DNA of 64,000 nucleotides. Source: Treponema ruminis. GTDB lineage: Bacteria > Spirochaetota > Spirochaetia > Treponematales > Treponemataceae. The position numbers were made by a program, and so were the translations under genes. The DNA lies in assembly GCA_017161305.1 (NCBI GenBank), contig CP031518.1, positions 1,612,001 to 1,676,000 of the forward strand, read 5' to 3'. The notes under the pieces are model-generated. The model ran no database searches. It had not been told where the DNA came from and was given only the letters and a program-made list of their open reading frames with translations. Positions within the stretch are counted from its first letter, which is position 1. Each line of letters opens with the position of its first letter. Shown piece after piece: positions 9,874 through 18,822 of this stretch.

Positions 9874-10899
9874 TTATCGGACTTCACCGCGGAGGATTTT
9901 TCTTACAAGGAGGCCTGATGGCTGCAAATCGCTCTCGGCCCAGCCGCCTTTGGCATCACGGTCTTTGTTGTATTTGAGGACGCCAGAATCTTCTCCCTTG
10001 TTGTTGACCGACCAGTTTGCCCAAGAGATTTTGTTCTTTGCAAGGAATTTCATCCATTCCAAAGTCTCTTTTTCATAGACGCCGCCGTCACCAGAAGCCT
10101 GAGTTGTTCCCCATTCAGTTACGAAAATCGGGAGTCCCTTTTTGATTGCGTTTTCTGCAGCGTTACGGCTGTCCTGGCCATGAGTTCCTGCGTAGAAATG
10201 AAGGGTGTACATGATGTTCTTCTGACCTTCAATCGGGTTTTCAGCCGCACTCATTACATCGCTTGACCAGTATGGAGTTCCTACGACAATTACGTTGTCA
10301 CAGTGCTTTCGGATGATAGGAATGATTCGCTCAGCGTAAGGCTTGATGTTTCCTTCCCAAGTAACCTTGTCACCGTTAGGCTCATTACAGATTTCGTAGA
10401 TAATGTTAGGACAGTCTGCATAAGTTGAGGCAATCATCTCGAAGAATTCTTCTGACTGTCTGACGTACAAAAGAGGATCACATTCAGGAAGAACGTGCCA
10501 GTCAACGATGACGTACATGCCTGTTTCCTTGGCAGCTTCGATTGACTCGATAACCTTGCTTGCCATGCCGCGGTTCTGTGCATAGCCGCCGTTACCGCTT
10601 ACATACATTGCGGCACGCCAGAGGTCAGCGTTAAAATCGTCACGGAGCCATTTGAGAACGTTTGAGTTGGCATATTTTCCATACCAGTGAAGGCCGTGAG
10701 AGCTCAATCCGCAGAGCTGGACAGGATTTCCGGCAGCATCACAAAGATGTGTTCCAGAAACACTCAAAGCACCGAATCGCTCAACAGGAGTCTTTGAGTC
10801 ATTGTAAATTTTTCTTGCATCTGCGCGAGAGCAAGACGAAAGCGAAAGCAAGGCAATGAATGCCGACAAAAAAAACGAAGTTTTAATCAATTTTTTCAT
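9874..10899 (-). CDS. GH5-family endoglucanase-like lipoprotein
   Basis: I chose the ATG at 10899, which yields 341 residues beginning MKKLIKTSFFLSAF with lipobox LSSC, so the protein is a lipid-anchored exported enzyme. The fold is a glycoside hydrolase family 5 TIM barrel. YEICNEP near residue 173 holds the acid/base glutamate, and FVTEWGT near residue 261 holds the nucleophile glutamate. HGLHWYG, VIVDWHV and LHFYAGTHG are further GH5 landmarks. It probably cleaves beta-1,4-glucans or similar plant polysaccharides outside the inner membrane. This suits a gut treponeme. The gene stands alone; its -10 box is 6 nt from the start codon. Confidence 0.88.
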   Translation of the reverse strand: MKKLIKTSFFLSAFIALLSLSSCSRADARKIYNDSKTPVERFGALSVSGTHLCDAAGNPVQLCGLSSHGLHWYGKYANSNVLKWLRDDFNADLWRAAMYVSGNGGYAQNRGMASKVIESIEAAKETGMYVIVDWHVLPECDPLLYVRQSEEFFEMIASTYADCPNIIYEICNEPNGDKVTWEGNIKPYAERIIPIIRKHCDNVIVVGTPYWSSDVMSAAENPIEGQKNIMYTLHFYAGTHGQDSRNAAENAIKKGLPIFVTEWGTTQASGDGGVYEKETLEWMKFLAKNKISWANWSVNNKGEDSGVLKYNKDRDAKGGWAESDLQPSGLLVRKILRGEVR

Positions 10900-10905
10900 A
10901 GAACC

Positions 10906-10911
10906 ATTGTA
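10906..10911 (-). promoter_or_regulatory. -10 box giving a probably leaderless GH5 transcript
   Basis: Read on the minus strand, TACAAT is followed by GGTTCT and then the ATG at 10899: a 6-nt gap with no ribosome-binding site in the normal window. Confidence 0.45.
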
Positions 10912-11008
10912 CAACGGCCAGTTCTAAAAAGCAATTTAAATTTTACTTCCATAATATCCGATTTTTTGGTATATTTTACAAAATTTTATCTTAAAAGAGG
11001 AACTGCAA

Positions 11009-12181
11009 ATGAAAAAAGTTTTGCTTTCTTTGTGCGGGGCCATGCTTGCCCTTGCTCTAGTTTCATGCGGCGGTGAAAAAGCTGCAGTAGTTAAAATCGG
11101 TGTTTTTGAGCCAGCTTCCGGTGATAACGGTGCAGGCGGAAAACAGGAGACCCTGGGTATTCAGTACGCAAATTCTGTAACTCCAAATGTCACAATCGGC
11201 GGAAAGGAATACAAGGTCCAGCTCGAAATCGTTGACAACGAGTCTTCAAACGACAAGGCTGTAACAGCTGCTTCTGAGCTCATTTCAAAAGGCGTTTCAG
11301 TAGTTCTCGGTTCATACGGTTCAGGCGTTTCAATCGCAGCAAGCGATACATTCGCAGCCGCTCAGGTTGGTGCAATCGGCATCACATGTACAAACCCACA
11401 GGTAACTTTGGGCAACGACCACTACTTCCGAATCTGCTTCCTCGATCCATTCCAGGGAACAGTTCTTGCTAACCTCGCCGCAGACAAATTCGCTGCAAAA
11501 AAAGCTTACTGTCTTTCTAAACTCGGCGACGACTACTCAGGCGGTCTCGTAAAATACTTCGTTGAGGCTTTCAAAAAGCTCGGCGGAGAAATCGTTGAGG
11601 AAACATTCCCGGACGGAACTTCTGACTTCGCAGCTTACGTTGCAAATGCAAAGAAAGTCGGTGCAGACGTATTCTTCAGCCCTGTTTCAATCGAAGCAGC
11701 AGCCCTCATCATCGAGCAGGCTAACACACAGGGACTCACATTCCCAATCCTCGCAGGCGACACATGGGATTCCAACGTTGTCCTCGCACAGGCAAAAGGA
11801 ACAAACGTTCAGCTTTACGTAACAACATTCTTCGTTGAAGGTTCTACAGACGCTAAAGTTACAGAATTCGTAGACGGATTCAGGGGCTACCTCAACACAA
11901 ACGCAACTGCAAAAACAAACAACGGCGGCGACGACGAAATCGCAGCTGTTTCGGCAATGGGCTTCGACGCTTACTACACAGCACTTGAGGCACTCAAAGC
12001 TGCAGGAAGCACAAAGAGCGCTGACGTAATCAAGGCTCTCCCAGGCGTTAAATATAACGGTGTTTCTGGCGCAATCGCATTTGACAAGACTGGCGACGCA
12101 GTACGCGACGTAGCATACGTTAAGAAAGTCAACAACGAAACCGGAAAATGGGACTTCGTAGCACAGCAGAGCGTAAAATAA
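11009..12181 (+). CDS. livK: branched-chain amino-acid ABC transporter, substrate-binding lipoprotein
   Basis: A 390-residue lipoprotein: signal peptide MKKVLLSLCGAMLALALVSC with the lipobox cysteine at residue 20, then a type I periplasmic-binding fold of the LivJ/LivK family (IGVFEPASG at the start, the VLGSYGSG ligand loop, and the late SAMGFDAYYTALEAL segment). It captures leucine/isoleucine/valine or a related small amino acid or amide for the permease encoded by the next four genes. A Shine-Dalgarno (AGAGGAA) precedes the ATG. It is separated from livH by 298 nt with a long hairpin and a second promoter, so the binding protein can be made in excess of the permease. Confidence 0.92.
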   Translation: MKKVLLSLCGAMLALALVSCGGEKAAVVKIGVFEPASGDNGAGGKQETLGIQYANSVTPNVTIGGKEYKVQLEIVDNESSNDKAVTAASELISKGVSVVLGSYGSGVSIAASDTFAAAQVGAIGITCTNPQVTLGNDHYFRICFLDPFQGTVLANLAADKFAAKKAYCLSKLGDDYSGGLVKYFVEAFKKLGGEIVEETFPDGTSDFAAYVANAKKVGADVFFSPVSIEAAALIIEQANTQGLTFPILAGDTWDSNVVLAQAKGTNVQLYVTTFFVEGSTDAKVTEFVDGFRGYLNTNATAKTNNGGDDEIAAVSAMGFDAYYTALEALKAAGSTKSADVIKALPGVKYNGVSGAIAFDKTGDAVRDVAYVKKVNNETGKWDFVAQQSVK

Positions 12182-12195
12182 AATTTACAGGCTGT

Positions 12196-12292
12196 ATCAA
12201 AAACAAGCTCCCAGCAAGAACCGCCACAAAAACTCACGGTGAACAAGTTCAAGTGACTTTTGTGGCGAACCTTGCTTACGCTTGTTTTTGAA
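12196..12292 (+). terminator. long imperfect hairpin between livK and livH
   Basis: The arms TCAAAAACAAGC (left, from 12197) and GCTTGTTTTTGA (right, to 12292) close a stem of about 40 bp with interruptions. Inner pairings are GCAAG/CTTGC, CGCCACAAAA/TTTTGTGGCG and CTCAC/GTGA. It lies just after the livK stop, so it may end or protect the livK transcript. The T-run after it is interrupted, so simple intrinsic termination is not certain. Confidence 0.6.
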
Positions 12293-12439
12293 TCAACGTG
12301 CTTTTTTTTACTATTCCCCCGCCTCCGCATATTTTTGAATCGTACGGCTACTTAAACTTGAGTTTTCCACTTCAGTTACTTTTTTCCTTTTTTTTACTTT
12401 TTCCCCTTTCAGTTACTTTTTCATAAATTTAATTTTCGT

Positions 12440-12445
12440 TATAAT
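12440..12445 (+). promoter_or_regulatory. putative -10 box of livHMGF
   Basis: TATAAT lies 34 nt upstream of the livH ATG, followed by a Shine-Dalgarno AAAGGAA. No convincing -35 is visible. It suggests the permease and ATPase genes have their own promoter in addition to read-through from livK. Confidence 0.45.
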
Positions 12446-12479
12446 GGTAGGGATATTCTAAAATCTAAAGGAAAAAGTA

Positions 12480-13364
12480 ATGGACCTTTTACAGACTAAT
12501 CTCCCCTATCTTCTTGCGGGAATTTCTACGGGCGGTCAGTATGCCCTCATTGCCATCGGTTACACGATGGTTTACGGAATCCTCCGGCTTATCAACTTTG
12601 CTCACGGCGATGTCTTTATGGCGGCAGGCCTTATCATGATTTCTGCCTACAGCTTTGTTCCGCTCTGGATTTCAATTCCCTTAACAATCATCCTTACGGT
12701 TCTTCTGGGATTTGCCGTTGAACGCATCGCCTACAAGCCTCTGCGCACGGCTCCGCGAATGTCTATCATGATTTCGGCAATCGGCATGAGCTATCTTTTG
12801 CAGAACCTCGCCCTTTACTTTACAGGCGGTCTTCTTAAAAAATATCCGACAATTCCATGGATTTCTGATTCAATCACAATCGCAGGAGCCGTCACAAAAC
12901 GCGTAACTGTAATCACGCCTTTCCTTACGATTCTTCTTGTCGTTGCCCTCGTTCTTCTTATTAACCACACAAAAATCGGAATGGCAATGCGGGCAGTTTC
13001 AAAGGACTTCGAGACAGCCCAGCTCATGGGAATCAAAATCGACTCCGTAATCAGCATGACTTTCATCATCGGATCTTTCCTTGCGGCTGTCGGCTCAATT
13101 CTCTTCTTCTCAAACTATCCGGGCGTTACTCCGACGGTCGGCGGCATGCCGGGCCTAAAGGCTTTCGTCGCGGCAGTCTTCGGCGGCATCGGCTCCATTC
13201 CGGGGGCTGTAATCGGTGCCTTCCTAATCGGTATCTGCGAAAACATCATCAAGGGCGTCGGCCTCACGACATTCAGCGATGCCTTTACTTTCGTCCTTTT
13301 GATTTGTGTCCTCATGTTCATGCCGACTGGTATTTTCGGCGAAAAAGTCACGGATAAAGTTTAA
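12480..13364 (+). CDS. livH: branched-chain amino-acid ABC transporter permease
   Basis: 294 residues with about eight membrane segments. It has the LivH-family core INFAHGDVFMAAG and the cytoplasmic loop containing GMAMRAVSKDFETAQLMGI, which docks on the ATPases. It forms the inner-membrane channel with LivM. SD AAAGGAA precedes the ATG, and livM follows after 15 nt. Length and motifs are normal for the family. Confidence 0.93.
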   Translation: MDLLQTNLPYLLAGISTGGQYALIAIGYTMVYGILRLINFAHGDVFMAAGLIMISAYSFVPLWISIPLTIILTVLLGFAVERIAYKPLRTAPRMSIMISAIGMSYLLQNLALYFTGGLLKKYPTIPWISDSITIAGAVTKRVTVITPFLTILLVVALVLLINHTKIGMAMRAVSKDFETAQLMGIKIDSVISMTFIIGSFLAAVGSILFFSNYPGVTPTVGGMPGLKAFVAAVFGGIGSIPGAVIGAFLIGICENIIKGVGLTTFSDAFTFVLLICVLMFMPTGIFGEKVTDKV

Positions 13365-13379
13365 GTCGGAGTATTCAAG

Positions 13380-14486
13380 ATGGAAAACAAACTTACTTTT
13401 CTGAAAAACAAAAAATTCCTGCTCGCCGGATGGAGCCTTCTGGCTTTTCTTTTTATTCTTGTAGCTGTTCTTGAGGCTCTTGTTCCTCCAACGAACATTC
13501 TTTTCACAGTCCTCAAAAAAGGTGCCATTTATGCCCTTGTAGCAGTCTCAATGAACCTGCTCAACGGCTTTACAGGTCTTTTCAGCCTCGGTCAGGCTGG
13601 CTTCATGCTTTTGGGAGCCTACACTTACGCAATCTTCACGATTCCTCTTTCGGCACGCGAACAGGTTTACCAGTATTTTAACGGCGGTGCAATTCACTTC
13701 ACCCTCCCTGTTTTCGCAGCCCTGATTCTTGCAGGTCTTGTAGCAGCATTCTTCGCATACTTAATCGGTCTTCCGGTTTTGCACTTGAAGTCAGACTATC
13801 TTGCAATCGCAACTCTGGGTTTTGCTGAAATCATCCGCGCAATCTTCCAGTGGGACAAGCTGGGCGTAATCACAAACGGCTCAAACCTTCTCCGTAAATA
13901 TCCGGTATTCCGCTCAACTCTCTTCTATTTTGCGGTCTCTGGAATCTGTATTGCGCTAATTCTTCTATTAATTAACTCAACTTACGGACGAGCTTTCAAG
14001 GCAATCCGTGATGATGAAGTTGCGGCAGAGGCAATGGGAATCAACCTTGCAAAGCACAAGCAGCTTTCATTCACAATCAGCTCTTTCTTCGCAGGCATTT
14101 CAGGCGCCCTCCTTGCCATGTTCCAGACAACGATTCAGGCAAGCCAGTTCAAGTCGGCAATGACCTACGAAATCCTTCTCATCGTCGTAATCGGCGGTAT
14201 CGGAAGCGTAACGGGCAGCTGCATCGCTTCATTCCTCTTCATCGCATGTTCTGAATGGTGGCTCCGCTTCCTCGACAACGCAAACCTCAACATTACACCG
14301 ATTCAGATTCTCCGTCCTGGTTTTAGAAAAGTCGTATTCTCAATCGTCATCATGCTTATCGTTCTTTTCTATCAGAAGGGAATCATGGGCGAGCACGAAT
14401 TTTCTGTGACGGGAATCATCAAAAAACTCAAAGGCTGTAAAAAGTCATTCAGCAACCTGAAACTTAAATTCAAGAGGGAAAAATAA
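13380..14486 (+). CDS. livM: branched-chain amino-acid ABC transporter permease
   Basis: 368 residues, polytopic. LivM features are visible: LNGFTGLFSLGQAGFMLLGA near residue 60, HLKSDYLAIATLGFAEI, and the EAA-type loop GRAFKAIRDDEVAAEAMGIN. It pairs with LivH in the membrane. The C-terminal 30 residues are lysine-rich and cytoplasmic, somewhat longer than usual. Its stop overlaps the livG start by one base (TAATG), which implies translational coupling. Confidence 0.93.
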   Translation: MENKLTFLKNKKFLLAGWSLLAFLFILVAVLEALVPPTNILFTVLKKGAIYALVAVSMNLLNGFTGLFSLGQAGFMLLGAYTYAIFTIPLSAREQVYQYFNGGAIHFTLPVFAALILAGLVAAFFAYLIGLPVLHLKSDYLAIATLGFAEIIRAIFQWDKLGVITNGSNLLRKYPVFRSTLFYFAVSGICIALILLLINSTYGRAFKAIRDDEVAAEAMGINLAKHKQLSFTISSFFAGISGALLAMFQTTIQASQFKSAMTYEILLIVVIGGIGSVTGSCIASFLFIACSEWWLRFLDNANLNITPIQILRPGFRKVVFSIVIMLIVLFYQKGIMGEHEFSVTGIIKKLKGCKKSFSNLKLKFKREK

Positions 14487-15322
14487 TGGCAGAGCACGTA
14501 CTTGAAATGAAAAACGTCACGATGCAGTTCGGCGGTGTCGTGGCTGTAAACGACCTTTCCCTTGAAGTAAACAAAGGCGAAATCGTCTCTTTGATCGGGC
14601 CAAACGGTGCCGGAAAAACAACTGCATTCAACGTCGTAACAGGTGTTTACGCACCGACAAACGGAGCCGTCTATTTTAACGGCAAGCACATCGTAGAAAA
14701 CTATCCTCGCGGCAAAATGAAAAAGCTTTACGCTGGAACAAGCCGCGGAGTATATACAAAGCACATCGAGCCGACTCCGGACGTAATCACAAAGCTTGGA
14801 ATCGCCCGAACTTTCCAGAACATCCGATTGTGGAAGAGTCAGACCGTATTTACAAACGTTCTGATTGCAAAGCACATGAGGCGCACAAGCAACATCTTCA
14901 CGGCAACATTCCGCCTCAACCGCAAGGAAGAAAAAAAGCAGCGTGAGGAAACAGAAGAACTCCTTAAAATCTTAGGACTTTACGAAGTTCGCGACGAGCT
15001 CTGTACTTCACTTCCATACGGCTTACAGCGACGGCTTGAAATTGCCCGCGCCCTTGCCACAAATCCTAGTCTTCTTCTGCTCGACGAGCCTGCTGCCGGC
15101 ATGAACCCGCAGGAAACTGCAGAACTCACGGACTTCATCCGAAAAATCCGCGATGACTTCCACCTTACGGTCTTCATGATTGAGCACCACATGGACCTGG
15201 TTATGGACATTTCTGACCGCATTTACGTTCTGAACTTCGGTGCCCTGATTGCCCAGGGAACTCCTGAAGAGATTCAGAAAAATCCAAAGGTCATTTCAGC
15301 ATATCTGGGTGAGCAGGAATAA
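14486..15322 (+). CDS. livG: branched-chain amino-acid ABC transporter ATPase LivG
   Basis: A 278-residue ABC ATPase: Walker A GPNGAGKTT near residue 34, a Q-loop region at GIARTFQNIRLW, a signature-like LPYGLQRRLEIARAL in place of LSGGQ, and Walker B LLLLDEPAAGMNP, followed by the H-loop in FMIEHHMD. The Q-loop and signature sequences are diagnostic of the LivG subfamily. It contains a family-typical insertion of about 40 residues after the Walker A region. The start overlaps the livM stop. Confidence 0.93.
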   Translation: MAEHVLEMKNVTMQFGGVVAVNDLSLEVNKGEIVSLIGPNGAGKTTAFNVVTGVYAPTNGAVYFNGKHIVENYPRGKMKKLYAGTSRGVYTKHIEPTPDVITKLGIARTFQNIRLWKSQTVFTNVLIAKHMRRTSNIFTATFRLNRKEEKKQREETEELLKILGLYEVRDELCTSLPYGLQRRLEIARALATNPSLLLLDEPAAGMNPQETAELTDFIRKIRDDFHLTVFMIEHHMDLVMDISDRIYVLNFGALIAQGTPEEIQKNPKVISAYLGEQE

Positions 15323-15331
15323 GGGGGAATT

Positions 15332-16042
15332 ATGCTTAAAATTAGTGATTTACATGTTTCTTACGGCGGAATCAAGGCACTGCGCGGCATAAATCTTGAA
15401 GTTCCGGACGGAAAAATCGTCACCCTGATTGGCGCAAACGGAGCCGGAAAGTCAACCCTTCTCCGCTCAATCTCAGGGCTTGTTAAGCCACAGTCAGGCT
15501 CTATCCGCCTGGACAACAAGGAGCTTATCTGGAGCCCCATTAATAAAATCTGTGAGGAAGGAATCGCCCTTTCCCCAGAAGGCCGCCATGTTTTTGCAGA
15601 CCTTACAGTTCTCGAAAACCTCATGATTGGTGCATATCTGCGTAAGGACAAAGAGACAATTCAAAAAGACCTCGAATGGATTTACGAGCTTTTCCCGCGC
15701 CTCAAGGAGCGAAGCTGGCAGTTTGCAGGAACCCTTTCTGGCGGTGAGCAGCAGATGCTTGCAGTAGGACGAGCCCTCATGAGCCGCCCGAAAATTTTGA
15801 TGCTGGACGAGCCTTCACTTGGTCTTGCCCCACTCATCGTACAGCACATTTTCGAGATTATCCGCGAAATCAATAAAAAGGGAGTTACAATCCTTCTCGT
15901 TGAACAGAACGCAAACATGGCTCTCAAAACAGCCGACATCGCATACGTTCTTGAGACAGGTGAAATCGTACTCCAGGGAAGCGGAAAGGAACTTCTCGAA
16001 AATCCTGAAGTACGAGAGGCATATCTCGGAAAGAAAAAATAA
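15332..16042 (+). CDS. livF: branched-chain amino-acid ABC transporter ATPase LivF
   Basis: A 236-residue ABC ATPase of the LivF type: Walker A GANGAGKST, the LivF landmark EGRHVFADLTVLENL, signature LSGGEQQMLAVGRAL, Walker B ILMLDEPSLGLAP and the H-loop-like VEQNANMAL. It completes the KHMGF set and pairs with LivG. The next gene starts 4 nt after its stop, so that gene is probably carried on the same transcript. Confidence 0.94.
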   Translation: MLKISDLHVSYGGIKALRGINLEVPDGKIVTLIGANGAGKSTLLRSISGLVKPQSGSIRLDNKELIWSPINKICEEGIALSPEGRHVFADLTVLENLMIGAYLRKDKETIQKDLEWIYELFPRLKERSWQFAGTLSGGEQQMLAVGRALMSRPKILMLDEPSLGLAPLIVQHIFEIIREINKKGVTILLVEQNANMALKTADIAYVLETGEIVLQGSGKELLENPEVREAYLGKKK

Positions 16043-16046
16043 GGTC

Positions 16047-17015
16047 ATGGATTTCACGCACTTCACGGCAGGAAAAGACGACTCGGACCGCAGGCTGGAC
16101 AGGATTTTGCGAAGATTTTTGAGCGAGGAAAATCTTTCTTCTATATATAAACTTCTTCGCAAAGGTCTTGTCAAAGTCAACGGTAAAAAAGCAGACGGCA
16201 ATTTCCGCATAAGTGAAGGCGATGACATTCAGATTGCAGACTTTCTGCTCTCATCAGCTTCAAAGAATGAAAATCCGGGGGCAGAAAAAACCTCTCCTCT
16301 TTCAAAAGACATAATCATCTTCAAAAACGAGTCGATTTTAATCCTCAATAAGCCCTACGACATTCCGGTTCAGCCCTCATCCTCATCAAGGGGAAATTCG
16401 CTGGCAGAAATCGTCCAAAAAGACTACGAAATCAGCCACAAAAAGGACTCGCTCTCATTCAGGACAGGCCCCCTCCACCGCCTGGACCGAAAAACCACAG
16501 GTCTGATTGCCTTTTCCCAGAATCTTGAGGGGGCAAAATGGTTCAGCGAGAAAATCAAGAGCCATGAAATTCAGAAAATCTATCTTGCAGTCCTCCAGGG
16601 AAAGCTTATGGAAAAGCAGGTTTGGGAAGATCAGATAGAAAAACTGGAAAACAGCAATGAACAGGCTGGAAGCGGCAATTTTCATACGGTTTCGGTTAAT
16701 TCTTCCGGCGAGGGAAAATTTGCCCATACGGAAGTTACGCCCCTTTCTCAGGGGATTTTTTGCGGCAAGGAAGTTACGATTGTCCGCGTTCTGATTACGA
16801 CAGGCCGCACCCACCAGATCCGCTCCCAGTCTGCCTATCACGGCTTCCCTCTTTTGGGGGACACGGCTTACGGAGCAGTCAAAATTGACTCAAAACGCTT
16901 CGGACAGGATTTTTTTCTTCATGCCTCAGAACTTTACTTTCCAAAAGACAATCCCCTGTCCCTGCCGGAAAAGATTACGTCGCCTCTGCCAGAATTTTTT
17001 CCTACTTTTAATTGA
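16047..17015 (+). CDS. RluA-family 23S rRNA pseudouridine synthase
   Basis: The start is ATG 16047; the frame is open further upstream inside livF, but the S4 domain begins right after this codon and AAGG lies just before it. The product has 322 residues. An S4 RNA-binding domain occupies about residues 12-65 (DRRLDRILRRFL... KGLVKVNGKKAD), followed by the RluA catalytic domain. HRLDRKTTGLIAF near residue 146 contains the catalytic aspartate, and GRTHQIRSQSAYHGFPLLGD is the RluA signature. It converts uridine to pseudouridine in rRNA, most like RluC/RluD. Which positions it modifies cannot be told from sequence. It rides at the end of the liv operon. Confidence 0.88.
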   Translation: MDFTHFTAGKDDSDRRLDRILRRFLSEENLSSIYKLLRKGLVKVNGKKADGNFRISEGDDIQIADFLLSSASKNENPGAEKTSPLSKDIIIFKNESILILNKPYDIPVQPSSSSRGNSLAEIVQKDYEISHKKDSLSFRTGPLHRLDRKTTGLIAFSQNLEGAKWFSEKIKSHEIQKIYLAVLQGKLMEKQVWEDQIEKLENSNEQAGSGNFHTVSVNSSGEGKFAHTEVTPLSQGIFCGKEVTIVRVLITTGRTHQIRSQSAYHGFPLLGDTAYGAVKIDSKRFGQDFFLHASELYFPKDNPLSLPEKITSPLPEFFPTFN

Positions 17016-17055
17016 AAATTGAATCAGCCCGCGTTAAAATATTATCAGGAATAAA

Positions 17056-17982
17056 ATGAATCTCGAATCACTAAAAGAATTTTTCGGGCTTGAAAAACGG
17101 GGCACAACGGTCTTTGCTTTTTATGGTCCAAGCGGTACAGGAAAAAGTTTCAGGGCAAAGCTTGTCGCCCAGCAGTATGGAATTAAGACCATTATCGATG
17201 ACGGTCTTCTCATCCATGCCGATGATATTTTGGCCGGAAAGTCCGCAAAACTCGAAAAAAACTACATGGGAGCCGTGCGCACAGCCCTTTTTGATGACAA
17301 GGGGCACCGGGATTCAGTAGCGCGCGCCATTCAAAAGAACAGAATCAAAAAAATCCTTATTTTGGGAACCAGCGAAAAGATGGTCAACAAAATCGCCGTC
17401 CGTCTCCAGCTGCCCCTTCCGGAAAAATACATAAAAATCGAAGAAATCGCCACACCGGAGCAGATGGAAGAAGCAAAACGCAGCCGTCAGATTGAAGGTA
17501 AGCACGTCATTCCAGTCCGGGCCTACGAGGTCAAAAATCAGTCTTACTCAAAGATTTTCTATGACTCAATCAGGGTTTCTACGGCAAAGAACAAATTTTT
17601 TGCAAGTCTTCTGGGCAAATTCCTCGGCAAGGCAGAATCTTCTCCGTCACAAAACACCAAGCTTTTCGAAAAATCCCTGGTCCGCCCGGCCTTCTCACAG
17701 CAGGAACGCAAGGAAATTTCTCACGCAGTCCTGGCACAAATGACCATGAGCTTTATCGGGGAATTCAACGAACATGTAAGAATCAAAAAACTTACAGTCA
17801 AAAACGAAAAATCCGGCTACACATTCGTAATGACGGTAGACGTTCCTCTTGGCCGTGAGCTGACCCAAATAAGCGAACAGCTTAAGTCCTTCGTAATCTC
17901 AATGATTGAGAAGAAACTTAAGCTTCGCATCGAGGATGTTTATATTGTAGTCGACAAACTGATTTTACCTAAGACTGCCTAG
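17056..17982 (+). CDS. P-loop ATPase with C-terminal Asp23-like domain
   Basis: 308 residues, cytoplasmic. A P-loop (FYGPSGTGKSFRAKLVAQQ) sits at about residues 22-40, and DDGLLIHADDIL and ILILGTSEKMV give the look of a small kinase/NTPase fold. The C-terminal 75 residues (from about FNEHVRIKKLTVK to EDVYIVVDKLI) resemble the Asp23/YloU fold, with alternating beta strands and an amphipathic helix. I do not know its function. The stop codon overlaps the stop of the convergent flgF gene through the shared CTAG at 17979-17982. Confidence 0.65.
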   Translation: MNLESLKEFFGLEKRGTTVFAFYGPSGTGKSFRAKLVAQQYGIKTIIDDGLLIHADDILAGKSAKLEKNYMGAVRTALFDDKGHRDSVARAIQKNRIKKILILGTSEKMVNKIAVRLQLPLPEKYIKIEEIATPEQMEEAKRSRQIEGKHVIPVRAYEVKNQSYSKIFYDSIRVSTAKNKFFASLLGKFLGKAESSPSQNTKLFEKSLVRPAFSQQERKEISHAVLAQMTMSFIGEFNEHVRIKKLTVKNEKSGYTFVMTVDVPLGRELTQISEQLKSFVISMIEKKLKLRIEDVYIVVDKLILPKTA

Positions 17983-18773
17983 CGGCTGAGAGCGACTTTA
18001 TTCCAGAGAGTGCTCATCATGCTGTCTTCACTCTGAATTGTCTTCTGGCTTGCTTCGTAGGCGCGGTTGACTTCAATCATTTTGACCATTTCGTTTACTA
18101 CGTTTACGTTGCTGGTCTCCATGTAGCCCTGAAGCATTTTTGGCCGCTCCATTCCTTCTGCGATATAGGCTTCGCCAGAGATATTGTTTGAGTTCCAGAG
18201 GGAGTTTCCCATCTTTTTGAGGTATCTTTCGTTTTCAAAGCGTACGATTTTGATTCGGTCAATGACTTCGTTGTCTTTTGTGGTGATGATTCCGTCTTCG
18301 TTTACAATGAATTTGTCGTCCGGCACGCGGATTTCACCGTTTTCGCCCAAAAGAGGATAGCCATCTTTCGTGAGCAAGATTCCTTCTTTTCCAAGGATGA
18401 AGTTTCCGTTTCTGGTGTATCGCTCGCCTGCAGGAGTCTCAACGGCAAAGAAGCCCTCGCCTGCAAGTGCCATGTCAGTGCTTGTGTTTGTGCCGCGGAA
18501 AGAGCCCTGCTCAAATTCCGTGAAATTTTCGTTTGTCTCAACGCCGAGGCCAAGTTTTCCGATGATTGGTGCCGCGTCTGCTGAACCGAAAGGATGCTTG
18601 TAAACGCCGTCAGCCTCAGTCCGCCTCAAAAGAAGCTCCGGGAATGACTTTGACACGCTGACGTCACGTTTGAATCCTGCCGTATCGACATTAGCCAAGT
18701 TGTTAGCGATAGTGTCGAGTCTGTTCTGCTGTGCGTTCATTCCGCTTGAACCGATATACCAACCACGAATCAT
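17979..18773 (-). CDS. flgF: flagellar basal-body rod protein FlgF
   Basis: 264 residues. The N-terminus (RGWYIGSSGMNAQQNRLD, then IANNLANVDTAGFKRD) is the conserved rod/hook-family helix, and the C-terminus (SNVNVVNEMVKMIEVNRAYEASQK) is the matching terminal helix. The middle (FPELLLRR, APIIGKLGLGV, GEGFFAVETPAGERYTRNG) fits spirochaete FlgF rather than FlgG. It forms the proximal rod of the periplasmic flagellum. FlgG is not downstream as it often is, because the gene ends against a convergent gene. A good SD (GAGAGG) and a sigma-28-like promoter lie upstream. Confidence 0.85.
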   Translation of the reverse strand: MIRGWYIGSSGMNAQQNRLDTIANNLANVDTAGFKRDVSVSKSFPELLLRRTEADGVYKHPFGSADAAPIIGKLGLGVETNENFTEFEQGSFRGTNTSTDMALAGEGFFAVETPAGERYTRNGNFILGKEGILLTKDGYPLLGENGEIRVPDDKFIVNEDGIITTKDNEVIDRIKIVRFENERYLKKMGNSLWNSNNISGEAYIAEGMERPKMLQGYMETSNVNVVNEMVKMIEVNRAYEASQKTIQSEDSMMSTLWNKVALSR

Positions 18774-18822
18774 ATTTACCTCTCAAAACTTAAAACGAAT
18801 TTCACTTTTTCTTATACTAAAA

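Larger units (their letters stand above)
12182..12479 (+). other. livK-livH intergenic region
   Basis: This 298-nt stretch has no gene. It holds a large hairpin (12196-12292), then a very T-rich stretch on the plus strand. In that stretch a short segment (TTCAGTTACTTTTT) occurs twice, near 12371 and 12410. A TATAAT sits at 12440-12445 upstream of livH. I see no small ORF or RNA gene of a known class. Confidence 0.6.

Noticed and set aside
14372-14875. 167-codon minus-strand frame across livM-livG
   Set aside because: Antisense to two highly conserved transporter genes, with no recognisable motif.
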